64,000 nucleotides of DNA from Lentilactobacillus sunkii DSM 19904 (GCF_001435575.1 NZ_AZEA01000003.1:55148-119147); one strand, 5' to 3'. Shown: positions 36,201 to 44,766, counted from the stretch's first letter. The notes: generated by a model not told the origin, from the sequence alone. Numbers and translations: made by a program.

Positions 36201-37292
36201 TTAATAACTATTGGCAGTGCCGGTATTGCTGTTATTACTGCTTGTGCCAGTCGTACCGGAACCGCTTGTTGTACCAGTTGTGCCTGTCGTTCCAGTAGTT
36301 GATGAAGTCCCACTGGTGCCGGTAGTTCCAGTCGTACCTGTCGTTCCAGTCGTGCCGGTAGTGGTTGATGACGAACTGCTGGTTGCTGAACTCGAGCTTG
36401 AAGCAGAGGAACTTGCTTTACCAAATTGCAATGTGATTACTCGAACCTGACTGGAACCACCATTGAGTGGAGCTGCCACAGTCAACTTTTTACCACCTAC
36501 CGTAATTTGAGTAGCTTCGGCATTTCCAGCATTAATCGTCACGGTACTTGTTGTGCTAGGTAAAGAAATCGTGTGGGAATTGCCGCCGGTTAATGAAGCC
36601 TGCCATAATGAAGTGCCATCAGCAGAAACAGAAGTCCACGCACTTCCTGTACCGGTTGCCGCAATTTTTAACGGCGTTTTCCCTGAAGTTCCGGAGACCC
36701 GGTAAGTAATATTACTACCTGAGGCAGTTACTTTCTTAAAAGTAATCCCCTTTGCTTTCTTAGCAGTCTTGGTCTTTTTGGAACTGGACGATTTTGAACT
36801 GGCAGATTTATTTCCAGAAACGGAAACCTTGCTTGTTTCGATCTGAGTCTTGGCAGTATTCCGAGTACTTTTAGCCGCCGCAACCCAAATAGCGATCAAA
36901 ATGACCAAGACCACGACCGATACAGAAATAATCGGAATATAACGGCGTAGTTTATCATTTCGTTCCTCGACTTTGCGTTGAGCAGACCGAGTCTCAGGGT
37001 TGTCGTCATTTACCCGGTCAACATATTCCGGATCTTCAGTATCAGGCAGCTTGGTATCAAACTGACTTAACAGATCCGAGCCATCAAGGCCAACCGAATC
37101 TGCGTACTGTTTGACGAACGCCCGAACATAAAAATCACCTGGCAACGCATCAAAATCATTATCTTCAATCGCGATGAGATAACGTTTTTGAATCTTCGTA
37201 TTCTTTTGTAAATCATCCAAAGTGTAGCCCTTTGCAACTCGGGCATCATGTAGTTTTTTTCCAATTGTTAAATTATCTTTTTCGTCGCTCAT
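36201..37292 (-). CDS. rodZ: RodZ-like cytoskeletal membrane protein with repetitive Gly-Thr tail
   Basis: 363 residues. The cytoplasmic N-terminus is a Xre-type helix-turn-helix (about 8-75: GKKLHDARVAKGYTLDDL) that in RodZ contacts MreB. One membrane helix (about 110-132) is followed by a Ser/Lys-rich linker, a DUF4115 beta domain (about 175-290) and a tail of about 70 residues. The tail begins with runs of Ser and continues as repeated T-G-T/T-G-S units to the end. RodZ helps organise the elongation machinery. The tail is outside the cell. The second of two ATGs (37292) has GGAG at the right distance. ymfH/ymfF-rodZ-pgsA order is conserved. Confidence 0.88.
   Translation of the reverse strand: MSDEKDNLTIGKKLHDARVAKGYTLDDLQKNTKIQKRYLIAIEDNDFDALPGDFYVRAFVKQYADSVGLDGSDLLSQFDTKLPDTEDPEYVDRVNDDNPETRSAQRKVEERNDKLRRYIPIISVSVVVLVILIAIWVAAAKSTRNTAKTQIETSKVSVSGNKSASSKSSSSKKTKTAKKAKGITFKKVTASGSNITYRVSGTSGKTPLKIAATGTGSAWTSVSADGTSLWQASLTGGNSHTISLPSTTSTVTINAGNAEATQITVGGKKLTVAAPLNGGSSQVRVITLQFGKASSSASSSSSATSSSSSTTTGTTGTTGTTGTTGTSGTSSTTGTTGTTGTTSGSGTTGTSSNNSNTGTANSY
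36254..36365. repeat. Short tandem repeats coding the RodZ Thr-Gly tail
   Basis: Imperfect nine-base units (on the minus strand alternating ACN and GGN codons) repeat through this stretch and encode Thr-Gly-Thr blocks. Codons vary between units, so it is not a pure microsatellite, but length differences between strains are likely. Confidence 0.75.
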
Positions 37293-37328
37293 ACTCATTC
37301 TCCATTGAATTTTTTGTGTTCTCTTTAA

Positions 37329-37337
37329 AGTATATCA
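37329..37337 (-). promoter_or_regulatory. Extended -10 promoter of rodZ
   Basis: Minus strand TGATATACT about 37 bases upstream of the rodZ start, identical in sequence to the one before mreB. No good -35. Confidence 0.5.
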
Positions 37338-37402
37338 TAAGGTAAACTGCTATTATTTTAAGTAATTGATAAAGTAAGAATTATAAATCAATCATTTAAC
37401 CC

Positions 37403-38680
37403 TTAACGATTTTGAATCAAAACTTCTTGAACAGTTACCCTACTCAAAAAATCATTGGCAATTGCACTGACATCTGCCAAGGTCATTGATTTTAATATCT
37501 CAACTTCATCATATATTGTAACAGGTTCACCTATGAAGCCGTCAAATTGACCACTAATTGCTTCTTCAGAGTCCATCATCTCGATGTAATTACCGAAAAG
37601 CTCGTTTTTTTGCAATTGAAATTCATCGGATAAGCTGTCGATTTTCTCGGGAATGTCTGCAATAATCTGCTTTAATCGTTTGATTAATTCACGCGGCTTG
37701 GCCGTATCACAACTAATGACCGCAAAATGAAAGCCACGTTCATTTTCAAACTCCCATGAAAACGAATCATCAATGATTTCATCATGATACAGTTTATCAT
37801 ATTCAACCGAGTTTTCACTAAGAAACAAGTCAAACATGACGGAGAGGGCAATCTCATATTTAAGGCCTTCACGACCTGTGGGTACTTGATCATTTCCTCG
37901 CAATCCCAGTGTTACTTTTGGCCTTGAGACATCCATTTTTGACTGTTGAATTGTTTCGTCACCAGTTGACGGGAGTTCAACCAATCGCTTAACTCTAACT
38001 GGCTTAGGAACTTGTTTTCCTGCCTGATTATCTTCAATCCACCGCAGTGTTTCACTCGGATCTAATTTGCCCGTAATGAATAGGCTCATGTTTTCCGGAC
38101 GGTAAAAAGTCTTGTAGGCCAGTTCAACATCTGCCAAAGTAATCTTTCCCACAGAAGCAACATCGCCTGCAATATCTTCAGATAGAACCGAGTTGGGGTA
38201 CAGACTGGCGATCGTTTCAAAATAAGCTTGATTATCCGGATCATTTTTATACATATTAATTTCTTGGTCAATAATCCCTTTTTCACGTTCAACTTTTTCT
38301 TGTGTAAAGTATGGAATTTGGACAAAATCCAATAAAATATCCAAATTATCTTTAAAGGATTCTGCCGTGGAAAATAGGTAATTGGTTTTTGTGAAACTAG
38401 TAAAGGCATTTGAACGTGCCCCTGTTTTATTAAACAATTCAAAAACATCGTAGTCTTTTTTATCGAACATCTTATGCTCTAAAAAATGCGCAATTCCAGC
38501 TGGTTGAATAACCTTTTCGCCATTTAATAAAAATTGACTGTCGATCGAACCGTAATTGACACCGAGAACAGCGGTTGTTTTGTTAAATCCGGCTTTGGGC
38601 TGCAAGTACACGGTTAAGCCGTTGGAGAGGGTTTGAACAAATAATTTTTCGTTATAATTTGGATAATCAATTAATTCCAT
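37403..38680 (-). CDS. ymfH: M16-family zinc peptidase YmfH (EF-P modification-associated)
   Basis: 425 residues. An inverzincin-type H-F-L-E-H zinc motif (AHFLEHKMF, about residue 68) is intact, with the distal Glu likely in the following EINMYKNDPD region. In Bacillus YmfF/YmfH/YmfI are tied to hydroxylation/5-aminopentanol modification of elongation factor P, so a processing or unknown role is assigned by homology only. It starts two bases after ymfF and the two should form a heterodimer, YmfH being the catalytic half. Confidence 0.85.
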   Translation of the reverse strand: MELIDYPNYNEKLFVQTLSNGLTVYLQPKAGFNKTTAVLGVNYGSIDSQFLLNGEKVIQPAGIAHFLEHKMFDKKDYDVFELFNKTGARSNAFTSFTKTNYLFSTAESFKDNLDILLDFVQIPYFTQEKVEREKGIIDQEINMYKNDPDNQAYFETIASLYPNSVLSEDIAGDVASVGKITLADVELAYKTFYRPENMSLFITGKLDPSETLRWIEDNQAGKQVPKPVRVKRLVELPSTGDETIQQSKMDVSRPKVTLGLRGNDQVPTGREGLKYEIALSVMFDLFLSENSVEYDKLYHDEIIDDSFSWEFENERGFHFAVISCDTAKPRELIKRLKQIIADIPEKIDSLSDEFQLQKNELFGNYIEMMDSEEAISGQFDGFIGEPVTIYDEVEILKSMTLADVSAIANDFLSRVTVQEVLIQNR

Positions 38681-38682
38681 TG

Positions 38683-39948
38683 TTAATGCCCCCTGCTGTT
38701 CAGCTGAAAAATAGCTCTCAAAGACATTCGCTTGGCAACTTCAGAAATTTGTTTTCGAGTAACCGCTTCAACTTTATCTTCCCATTGAGAATCGCTTAAA
38801 CTAAATCCCATGATCTGTTGAATATACTGTTTTTCGATAAGAGAGCCGAGATGATCGACTTCAGATCTGTGTTGATTGACAAGTGCCTGTTTAACACCAT
38901 CCAACAGTTCATCTGAATATTGACCATCAATCAGCTGGGTCAATTGATCAGCCACCATTTCAGTTACCTGATCCTCATTAGCGTAATCAATCCCCGCCTG
39001 GACAGTATCCATTCCGACCAAAGAATTGTAGCTGCTGTGAATGTCATACGCCAAACTGTGTTTTTCACGAACATTTGTAAATAGCAAAGATCTACTCGAA
39101 CCGCCAAACAGCTGGTTGAAAATGACTGCTGGAAAATATTCATCATCACCAAAGTAGATGGGCAATTCATAAGCGATACTTAATACTGACTGAGAACCTT
39201 CGATATCTTTGGCCGCCCGCTGAACATCATCAACTGGGCGTGGCTTCACTTTAAGCTCATATACCTGAGGGATTCGATCCGAAAATGATTGGAAATGCTG
39301 AAATCCATCTGCGACAAGCTTCTCATCGAGATCACCGCCAATTAGAATCGAAATTTTTGCTTGGAAAAGAACCTGATGATAAAAATTAAACAGACTTTTT
39401 GAATCAATATGACTCATTTCTTGAGGGGTACCCATTAAGAAATTACCATGATCAGGATCATTTGCGTAATACAATTGTTGTAATTGTAAGGTTGAGAAGA
39501 ACCCTTTATTATCCTGGATCGAATCCAAATAATTAATCATGTTGCTTTGATGGATTCGAAAATAGGCCTGATCAAATTGTTGACCGTCAACGAAGGGATC
39601 TTCAATCATCTCTTGCAAAAAATTAAGAACTTCAGAGGTTAATTGACTCTTCGCGGGAAGGTATTTGTCGCTGGGAAAGGTAATCGACACCTGAAGGGTA
39701 TGCTGATTACCATATCGAAGGACTGTCACGCCAAAGCTTGCGCCATACATTCTTGATAACTGACGTGAGACCAAAAGCTCACTGTTGTATTTTGCAGAAC
39801 AGTTTTCCAAAAGCTCCGCCAATAATGCCAACTTTGCATAATTTTCATGTTGGGCTGGAAAGGTAAAATTGATCAATATCTTGCTGTTTTTAAATTTAGT
39901 TGTTGGGATGGTTGTTAAACTGACCCCTTTTGCGATCTCGTATTTCAC
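38683..39948 (-). CDS. ymfF: M16-family inactive peptidase subunit YmfF
   Basis: 421 residues with the M16 fold but without the H-x-x-E-H metal site. The equivalent N-terminal helix reads LAELLENCSAKY. It therefore is the non-catalytic partner of YmfH, like the alpha/beta pairing in mitochondrial processing peptidases. It starts with GTG at 39948 behind GGAGGAAA. It has its own promoter (39980-40008) and opens the ymfF-ymfH pair, possibly reading on to rodZ. Confidence 0.83.
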   Translation of the reverse strand: MKYEIAKGVSLTTIPTTKFKNSKILINFTFPAQHENYAKLALLAELLENCSAKYNSELLVSRQLSRMYGASFGVTVLRYGNQHTLQVSITFPSDKYLPAKSQLTSEVLNFLQEMIEDPFVDGQQFDQAYFRIHQSNMINYLDSIQDNKGFFSTLQLQQLYYANDPDHGNFLMGTPQEMSHIDSKSLFNFYHQVLFQAKISILIGGDLDEKLVADGFQHFQSFSDRIPQVYELKVKPRPVDDVQRAAKDIEGSQSVLSIAYELPIYFGDDEYFPAVIFNQLFGGSSRSLLFTNVREKHSLAYDIHSSYNSLVGMDTVQAGIDYANEDQVTEMVADQLTQLIDGQYSDELLDGVKQALVNQHRSEVDHLGSLIEKQYIQQIMGFSLSDSQWEDKVEAVTRKQISEVAKRMSLRAIFQLNSRGH

Positions 39949-39979
39949 TGAGTTTCCTCCTCAATTAGTCACAAATTTC

Positions 39980-40008
39980 ATAATAAAATAAAAACATTAA
40001 AATCTCAA
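39980..40008 (-). promoter_or_regulatory. Promoter of ymfF
   Basis: Minus strand TTGAGA (40003-40008), 17-base spacer, TATTAT (39980-39985), about 32 bases upstream of the GTG start. Confidence 0.65.
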
Positions 40009-40070
40009 CCAAAACCATGAATTATAAGGAAAAATAGAGAATTACCCAAGAATCATTTCATTACAAGGAC

Positions 40071-40107
40071 AAACTAAAAAAACTTCCAACCTAAATTGAA
40101 AGTTTTT
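40071..40107 (-). terminator. Terminator of the amino-acid ABC operon
   Basis: AAAAACTTCC (40078-40087) pairs with 40098-40107 (one G-U in RNA). The minus-strand RNA runs into seven U. It lies ten bases past the stop of the substrate-binding protein gene. Confidence 0.75.
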
Positions 40108-40116
40108 CTAAAACGG

Positions 40117-40980
40117 TTATTTAACATTTTTCATCAAAGGACTGTCCCGATCTGTTCCGAACCACTTCATGTTGATTTTGTGAAGTTCACCATTTTTGGC
40201 AAGACGGTTCAATCCTTGATCAATCTTTTTCTTTAATACAGTATCGCCTTTACGCATCCCAACGCCGTATTCTTCCTTGGGAAACTCGCTTGGAACCGAT
40301 TTGAAGCTTGATTGGTTTGGCTGGTGTTCCAAATAATATCCTGCATAAATACTGTCAATCAATAATCCTTGAATCCGGTTTGCATTCAAGTCAATGAACG
40401 CATCAGTAAACGTGTCGTAAAGAATTGGCTCATGGCCCTTAATCTTATCTTTGAGCAGCTTTGGCTGATTATCAATATCCATTGCACCGGCTGAACCGTT
40501 TTGAACCCCGGCAACTTTCCCCTTCATATCTGCAAAACTGTTGATATGCTGGTTCTTTTTGGAAACCAAGACCTGATCATTGATCAAGTATGGTTCACTA
40601 AATGTGATCTTTTTTGCTCGTTGTGGATTGATTGAAAAACCATTCCAGATCAGATCAATCGTCCCATTTCGAAGTTCCGTAACGTTCATCGACCAGTCAA
40701 TCGGCTGGAAGTCAACCTTAATGCCATACTGCTTGAAAACTGCTCTGGCAAGGTCAACATCATATCCAACAATCTTACCGCTCTTAGTTTGAAATCCCAT
40801 TGGCACAAAACTGTCATCCAGCCCAACAATAATTTTCTTCTGCTTGGAAACAGTTGACCACGTATCCGGATTCTCTTGGGAACCTTGACGGCTGACATAG
40901 CGGACACCACAACCGGATAAACCAACTGTGATCAGGAGGAGACTGGTAATCAATAATAATCTTTTAAATGCTTTTAACAT
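40117..40980 (-). CDS. Amino-acid ABC transporter substrate-binding lipoprotein
   Basis: 287 residues with a lipoprotein signal peptide (hydrophobic 8-22, lipobox L-S-G-C near residue 24), then a type II periplasmic-binding fold (SBP_bac_3) with VGLDDSFVPMGF, the YDVDLARAV stretch and DLIWNGFSINPQRAKKITFSEPYL. It would capture a polar amino acid outside the cell. The substrate cannot be read from the sequence. The T-box with UGGA suggests a tRNA with U73 (Thr, Cys or Gly types). Last gene of the three-gene operon. Confidence 0.9.
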   Translation of the reverse strand: MLKAFKRLLLITSLLLITVGLSGCGVRYVSRQGSQENPDTWSTVSKQKKIIVGLDDSFVPMGFQTKSGKIVGYDVDLARAVFKQYGIKVDFQPIDWSMNVTELRNGTIDLIWNGFSINPQRAKKITFSEPYLINDQVLVSKKNQHINSFADMKGKVAGVQNGSAGAMDIDNQPKLLKDKIKGHEPILYDTFTDAFIDLNANRIQGLLIDSIYAGYYLEHQPNQSSFKSVPSEFPKEEYGVGMRKGDTVLKKKIDQGLNRLAKNGELHKINMKWFGTDRDSPLMKNVK

Positions 40981-40991
40981 TTTTACCCCTC

Positions 40992-41627
40992 CTACTGAAT
41001 TTGTTCAACCTGCTGAATTTCATCGGCTACGTTTTTGGCGAAGTCCATATCATGAGTGACAACGATTTGGGTCATTTCCTGCTTCTTTAAATCAAGAATG
41101 ATCTGAGCAACCTCATCTCTCAATGCCGGGTCCAATGCGGATGTTGGTTCGTCGTAACAAAGAATCTTAGGCCGCATTGCAAGGGCTCTGACAATCGCCA
41201 CCCGCTGCTTTTGCCCACCGGAAAGTTGGAAGGGATACAGATCTTCCTTGCCTTCCAATCCCAGCCGACTTAACAACTCACGGGCATATTTTTTAACATC
41301 GTCCATAGATTCTTTTTTGACCATTGTTGGGGCCAAGGTAATATTACCAAGAACCGTCAAGTTAGGAAAAAGTTGGTAATCTTGGAAAACGACGCCGATA
41401 ATCGTGTCCTTTTGAGTCGTATTGGTCGGATCAAATTGCGTGCCATTCCAGAAAAACTCGCCTTTATCAACTGGCTCCAAACCAGTTATACAACGTAGTA
41501 GAGTTGTTTTACCGGCTCCAGAAGGACCAACGATCGCCATAATTTCATTATCTTTGACTGTCATCGACAGATCATCAATGATTGTCCGACTGCCGAATCG
41601 TTTCGTTAAATTTTTAATTGCTAACAT
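40992..41627 (-). CDS. Amino-acid ABC transporter ATP-binding protein
   Basis: 211 residues. Walker A GPSGAGKTT (about 34-42), Q-loop VVFQDYQLFP, signature LSGGQKQR and Walker B ILCYDEPTSALDP with the H-loop VVTHD are all present, so it should be an active ATPase of the polar amino acid uptake (GlnQ-like) group. It is about 30 residues shorter than many GlnQ proteins at the C-terminus. GGAGGGG lies before the ATG. It stands between the permease and the binding protein. Confidence 0.93.
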   Translation of the reverse strand: MLAIKNLTKRFGSRTIIDDLSMTVKDNEIMAIVGPSGAGKTTLLRCITGLEPVDKGEFFWNGTQFDPTNTTQKDTIIGVVFQDYQLFPNLTVLGNITLAPTMVKKESMDDVKKYARELLSRLGLEGKEDLYPFQLSGGQKQRVAIVRALAMRPKILCYDEPTSALDPALRDEVAQIILDLKKQEMTQIVVTHDMDFAKNVADEIQQVEQIQ

Positions 41628-41639
41628 TGTAATCCCCTC

Positions 41640-42284
41640 CTATCGCCAAACACTCTCACGTTTTTCAATCAACTTCAAAACAATTGTGCAGACCGCAGTC
41701 AATGCCAGATAAATAATTCCGACCAAAATCAGCGGCAACAGCGTGACGTCCCTTGCAGTCGCCACGTTTCCGGCCCGAAGCAGATCGCCCAGTCCGATGA
41801 CATAAACCAAAGATGAATCCTTAACCAGGTTAATAACTTCATTCCCAATTGACGGAAGTACGATTTTAAAGACCTGAGGAATCACAATCTTTCGGATCGT
41901 TTGGCCGTAGCTCAACCGAAGCACCTTGGCACTTTCGAACTGCCCCTTTGGAACTGATTGAAAGCCACCTCTGAATATTTCACCAAAGTAAGCAGTGTAA
42001 TTCAGGATGAAAGCAAACATCGCTGCATCATAACGTTGAAAGACAATATGAATAATTGGCAAACCATAAAATACAAAAATCAATTGCAGTAAAAGTGGCG
42101 TCCCTCGCATGATCCAGACGTAAAAATTAAGTAACCAAGTCAGCGGCTTGAATTTTTGAATGAGCCCAAGTCCAACCAACGCGCCTAATGGGATTGAACA
42201 AATCAATGTCCAAAAGAAAATTGATAAAGTCATTTTGGTTCCCGATAATAATGCTGGTAAAATTTCTTCAATATATTGAATCAT
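41640..42284 (-). CDS. Amino-acid ABC transporter permease
   Basis: 214 residues, HisMQ-type permease with about five membrane segments (near 15-40, 55-75, 82-100, 145-165, 185-205) and the EAA-like loop G-x6-A-K-V-L-R-L-S-Y (GQFESAKVLRLSYGQ) that contacts the ATPase. ATG at 42284 has GGAGGG seven bases upstream and is preferred over an upstream ATG at 42299 that overlaps the T-box terminator. First gene of the operon behind the T-box leader. Confidence 0.92.
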   Translation of the reverse strand: MIQYIEEILPALLSGTKMTLSIFFWTLICSIPLGALVGLGLIQKFKPLTWLLNFYVWIMRGTPLLLQLIFVFYGLPIIHIVFQRYDAAMFAFILNYTAYFGEIFRGGFQSVPKGQFESAKVLRLSYGQTIRKIVIPQVFKIVLPSIGNEVINLVKDSSLVYVIGLGDLLRAGNVATARDVTLLPLILVGIIYLALTAVCTIVLKLIEKRESVWR

Positions 42285-42299
42285 TTGACATCCCTCCAT

Positions 42300-42337
42300 A
42301 AAAAAATCCCCTTGAGTAATAAACGATACTCAAGAGG
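42300..42337 (-). terminator. Gene-proximal terminator of the T-box leader (module 2)
   Basis: Stem 42308-42318 with 42327-42337 (one mismatch), then seven U on the minus strand immediately before the ribosome site of the permease gene. Confidence 0.85.
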
Positions 42338-42702
42338 ACGATGGTTTTCGCGGTTCCACCTCAATTCGCAGCAGGCTCACACCCACTGCCTCACGAAGTT
42401 CAATATTATTGTTGGAAATAAAAACGTCCTCTTAAGCCATCATTGACTTAAGAGGACGAATTTATCGCGGTTCCACCTCTGATTCATTTTTCACTCACAT
42501 GAAAAATCTCAAAAGGTTTAGTATCAAAAATACTAAACTTCAGCAATAACGTGCTTACCGCTTTTTCCTACTAAATTCAGAAAAATGACTCACAGATGTG
42601 ACGACTTTTAATTAAATACCCAACTTCCACCTTGATGGGCTCTCTGTAATTTAAAATAACAATCGGTTCTGATCAACGTCTTTAAAAATCTTTAATTAAG
42701 TT
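42301..42702 (-). ncRNA. T-box leader of the ABC operon with a duplicated 3' module
   Basis: On the minus strand a full T-box comes first: Stem I with AGAGAG and the distal-loop GGTGGAAG (42625-42632), Stem III (ATTTTTCA around TGTGAG), T-box TGGAACCGCG (42466-42475) and a terminator. Downstream, a second Stem III with the same TGTGAG loop (42368-42389), a second TGGAACCGCG (42349-42358) and another terminator follow without a second Stem I. UGGA would pair with a tRNA having U73. The specifier lies near 42597-42601 (TCACA on the minus strand), readable as Thr ACA or His CAC; I cannot decide. Confidence 0.88.
42418..42458 (-). terminator. Upstream terminator of the T-box leader (module 1)
   Basis: Perfect 12-base stem (42425-42436 with 42447-42458), ten-base loop and a U-run on the minus strand. 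The 5' arm overlaps the bases that would form the antiterminator with the first T-box. Confidence 0.92.
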
Positions 42703-42708
42703 AAATTT

Positions 42709-42737
42709 ATCATAATCGTAATTTGGTTTCCCGTCAA
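42709..42737 (-). promoter_or_regulatory. Promoter of the T-box/ABC operon
   Basis: Minus strand TTGACG (42732-42737), 17-base spacer, TATGAT (42709-42714), just inside the gap after minD. Confidence 0.8.
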
Positions 42738-42743
42738 GGACTT

Positions 42744-43550
42744 TTATCCTTTATGGAACCAATGGCCAACTTTTTGCCAGAACGACGGCTTCTGTTCGTC
42801 TTTAATTTCCATTAACGGAACGGACTCACCAACCATCCGACGAGCGATATCACGATAACCTTGACCTGCGGGATTCTCTGCTTGTAGAACAACTGGCTCA
42901 CCATTGTTGGAAGTCGTAATGACTGCGTCGTCGTCAAAAACAATTCCCAACAACTCAACGCCAAGATGATGAGTGATTTCATCGACATCCATCACTGAAC
43001 CGTCTTTCATCATATGTTGACGAATCCGATTAATTATCAGGTGTGGTTGTTCCTGAAGTGGATGTTGTTCGAGTAATCCAACCACCCGGTCAGCATCACG
43101 AACAGCTGAGATTTCAGGTGTCGTGACAATAATCGCGCTATCGGCTCCGGCAATTGCATTCATAAATCCTTGTTCAATGCCGGCAGGACAGTCGATTAAA
43201 ATAAAATCAAAGTCCGGCTTCAAATCATCAACGATTTCTCTTACCTGGTCTTCATTTAATGCTGTCTTATCAGTGTTTTGAGCTGCCGGCAGAAGATAAA
43301 GCAAATCATCAAATCGTTTGTCCTTTACCAGTGCCTGGCTGAGCTTTGCGCGACCATTTGCAACGTCCACAATGTCATACATAATCCGATTGTCGAGTCC
43401 AAGAACAACGTCTAAGTTACGCAGGCCAATATCAAGATCCAAAAGACATACTTTCTTACCCATCATGGCCAATGCAGTTCCAATATTGGCCGAAGAAGTT
43501 GTTTTACCAACTCCCCCCTTACCTGAAGTTATAACGTAAGCCTTACCCAT
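42744..43550 (-). CDS. minD: Septum site-determining ATPase MinD
   Basis: 268 residues. Deviant Walker A KGGVGKTTSSANIG at the start, Walker B region FILIDCPAG, and a C-terminal amphipathic membrane-targeting helix (FWQKVGHWFHKG). MinD recruits MinC to the membrane to block division at the poles. GGAGGAG precedes the ATG, which overlaps the minC 3' end by eight bases. No MinE gene is seen, as expected for Firmicutes. Confidence 0.97.
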   Translation of the reverse strand: MGKAYVITSGKGGVGKTTSSANIGTALAMMGKKVCLLDLDIGLRNLDVVLGLDNRIMYDIVDVANGRAKLSQALVKDKRFDDLLYLLPAAQNTDKTALNEDQVREIVDDLKPDFDFILIDCPAGIEQGFMNAIAGADSAIIVTTPEISAVRDADRVVGLLEQHPLQEQPHLIINRIRQHMMKDGSVMDVDEITHHLGVELLGIVFDDDAVITTSNNGEPVVLQAENPAGQGYRDIARRMVGESVPLMEIKDEQKPSFWQKVGHWFHKG

Positions 43551-44226
43551 TGATGACTCCTCCTATCTGATTGTAGAACTTGGGATTAATCTGTTTAAGA
43601 TCCTCAAGCTTACCATAATCCAATACATGTAAGTCGTTCACGTAAATGACTGTGCCACTGTTCATTTCCCGCTTGGTGTCAGCAAGAATTTCAAACTGTT
43701 CGCCGATCCGAACCTGTTGAGCGTTATGTACATCCCCAATAATCATTTTATCTTCAAGATCGGGTGCCCCAGCTTGGATAATTCCTTCGACGTTTCCCAG
43801 GACAAAGATGTTGCCGCCAACGAATAATTTCCCACCTTCATGGACAGTTCCTAAAAATAACACATCACCTTGGATGTGTTCTTCTTGGCCATTACGAATC
43901 ACCTTATCAATAATGTGGACGCTGGTTTGCTCGAGAATCCGATTCGACTCTTCTTTAGTGATGACGTCGGAAGTAATCTTATGAACAGAGAAGTATGAAT
44001 AATCAGAAAAGATTTTCTCAATTTCAGATCGGTCTGCGGCCGGCCATAAACGCATTCCAGTATATATATCAAAGGAAATCGCCTGTGGATTGGTCGAAGC
44101 CGTCTGGGTTTTTAAATTATCCAGAAGTTTTCTAAGCGACGCAAAAATGTCTTTAAGATTGGCATTCTCGTCTAAAATTATTTCATACCCATCCTTGGTG
44201 CCTTTCAAAACGGCTGAATCGTGCAT
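43543..44226 (-). CDS. minC: Septum site-determining protein MinC
   Basis: 227 residues. The N-terminal alpha/beta domain (1-105) and the C-terminal beta-helix with regular Gly/Val turns (GDVLFLGTVHEGGKLFVGGN) match MinC, the FtsZ polymerisation inhibitor. It lies between mreD and minD in the mreBCD-minCD cluster. GGAGAG stands eight bases before the ATG. Confidence 0.93.
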   Translation of the reverse strand: MHDSAVLKGTKDGYEIILDENANLKDIFASLRKLLDNLKTQTASTNPQAISFDIYTGMRLWPAADRSEIEKIFSDYSYFSVHKITSDVITKEESNRILEQTSVHIIDKVIRNGQEEHIQGDVLFLGTVHEGGKLFVGGNIFVLGNVEGIIQAGAPDLEDKMIIGDVHNAQQVRIGEQFEILADTKREMNSGTVIYVNDLHVLDYGKLEDLKQINPKFYNQIGGVING

Positions 44227-44241
44227 TGTCTACTCTCCTTC

Positions 44242-44766
44242 TTATTGCTTATGAGTCCTATACAGTGTCTCAATCGGAAGGTAAACAATTGCCAACAAAA
44301 CCAGATTGAGAGCGAGTGTAGGTGCCAATGTATTCACCAGGAATTGCGCAACTGACGCATCTGTTTCACCAATAAACGCATTGGCAATATACCCCAAGCT
44401 AACCAAAACTGTGATTCCTAAAAAATACACCAAAAAGCCACTCAGGAAATTTGGTGGCAGGATTTGGTATACCGTTTGACACAAATAAACAACTAACGGA
44501 AAAATAAAAACATTAACTCCGAGTAGTCCCGTATAGTACATATCAAATATGAATCCGATAACTGCAGCCCAGGTATACAGGTGTAGTTTCTTAACGTTGC
44601 CGAAAAATGCCGCCAAGATTAACCAGAGAACCGTCAAGCAAGGAACCATTGAGTTTGGATATTTGAAAAGAGTTCCGGAAAGAGCTTGGCTGATGGAACC
44701 ATCAAGAAAGAATGCAATAAATTGACCAATCACAAAATATATTGCAATGGGAACTTTTCGTTTCAC
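44242..44766 (-). CDS. mreD: Rod shape-determining protein MreD
   Basis: 174 residues with five or six membrane segments and little else, the layout of MreD, which partners MreC in the elongasome. It starts with GTG at 44766 behind GGAGGG. The gene is recognised by both composition and strict position between mreC and minC. Confidence 0.9.
   Translation of the reverse strand: MKRKVPIAIYFVIGQFIAFFLDGSISQALSGTLFKYPNSMVPCLTVLWLILAAFFGNVKKLHLYTWAAVIGFIFDMYYTGLLGVNVFIFPLVVYLCQTVYQILPPNFLSGFLVYFLGITVLVSLGYIANAFIGETDASVAQFLVNTLAPTLALNLVLLAIVYLPIETLYRTHKQ

Noticed and set aside
36211-36450. Open frame opposite rodZ reading Val-Pro-Val repeats
   Set aside because: It is the reverse reading of the Thr-Gly repeat of RodZ, has no ribosome site, and would be an artefact of the repeat.
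42301-42475. Direct repeat here as a mobile element or CRISPR
   Set aside because: The repeated pieces are T-box and terminator modules with structural logic. Only two copies and no spacers.
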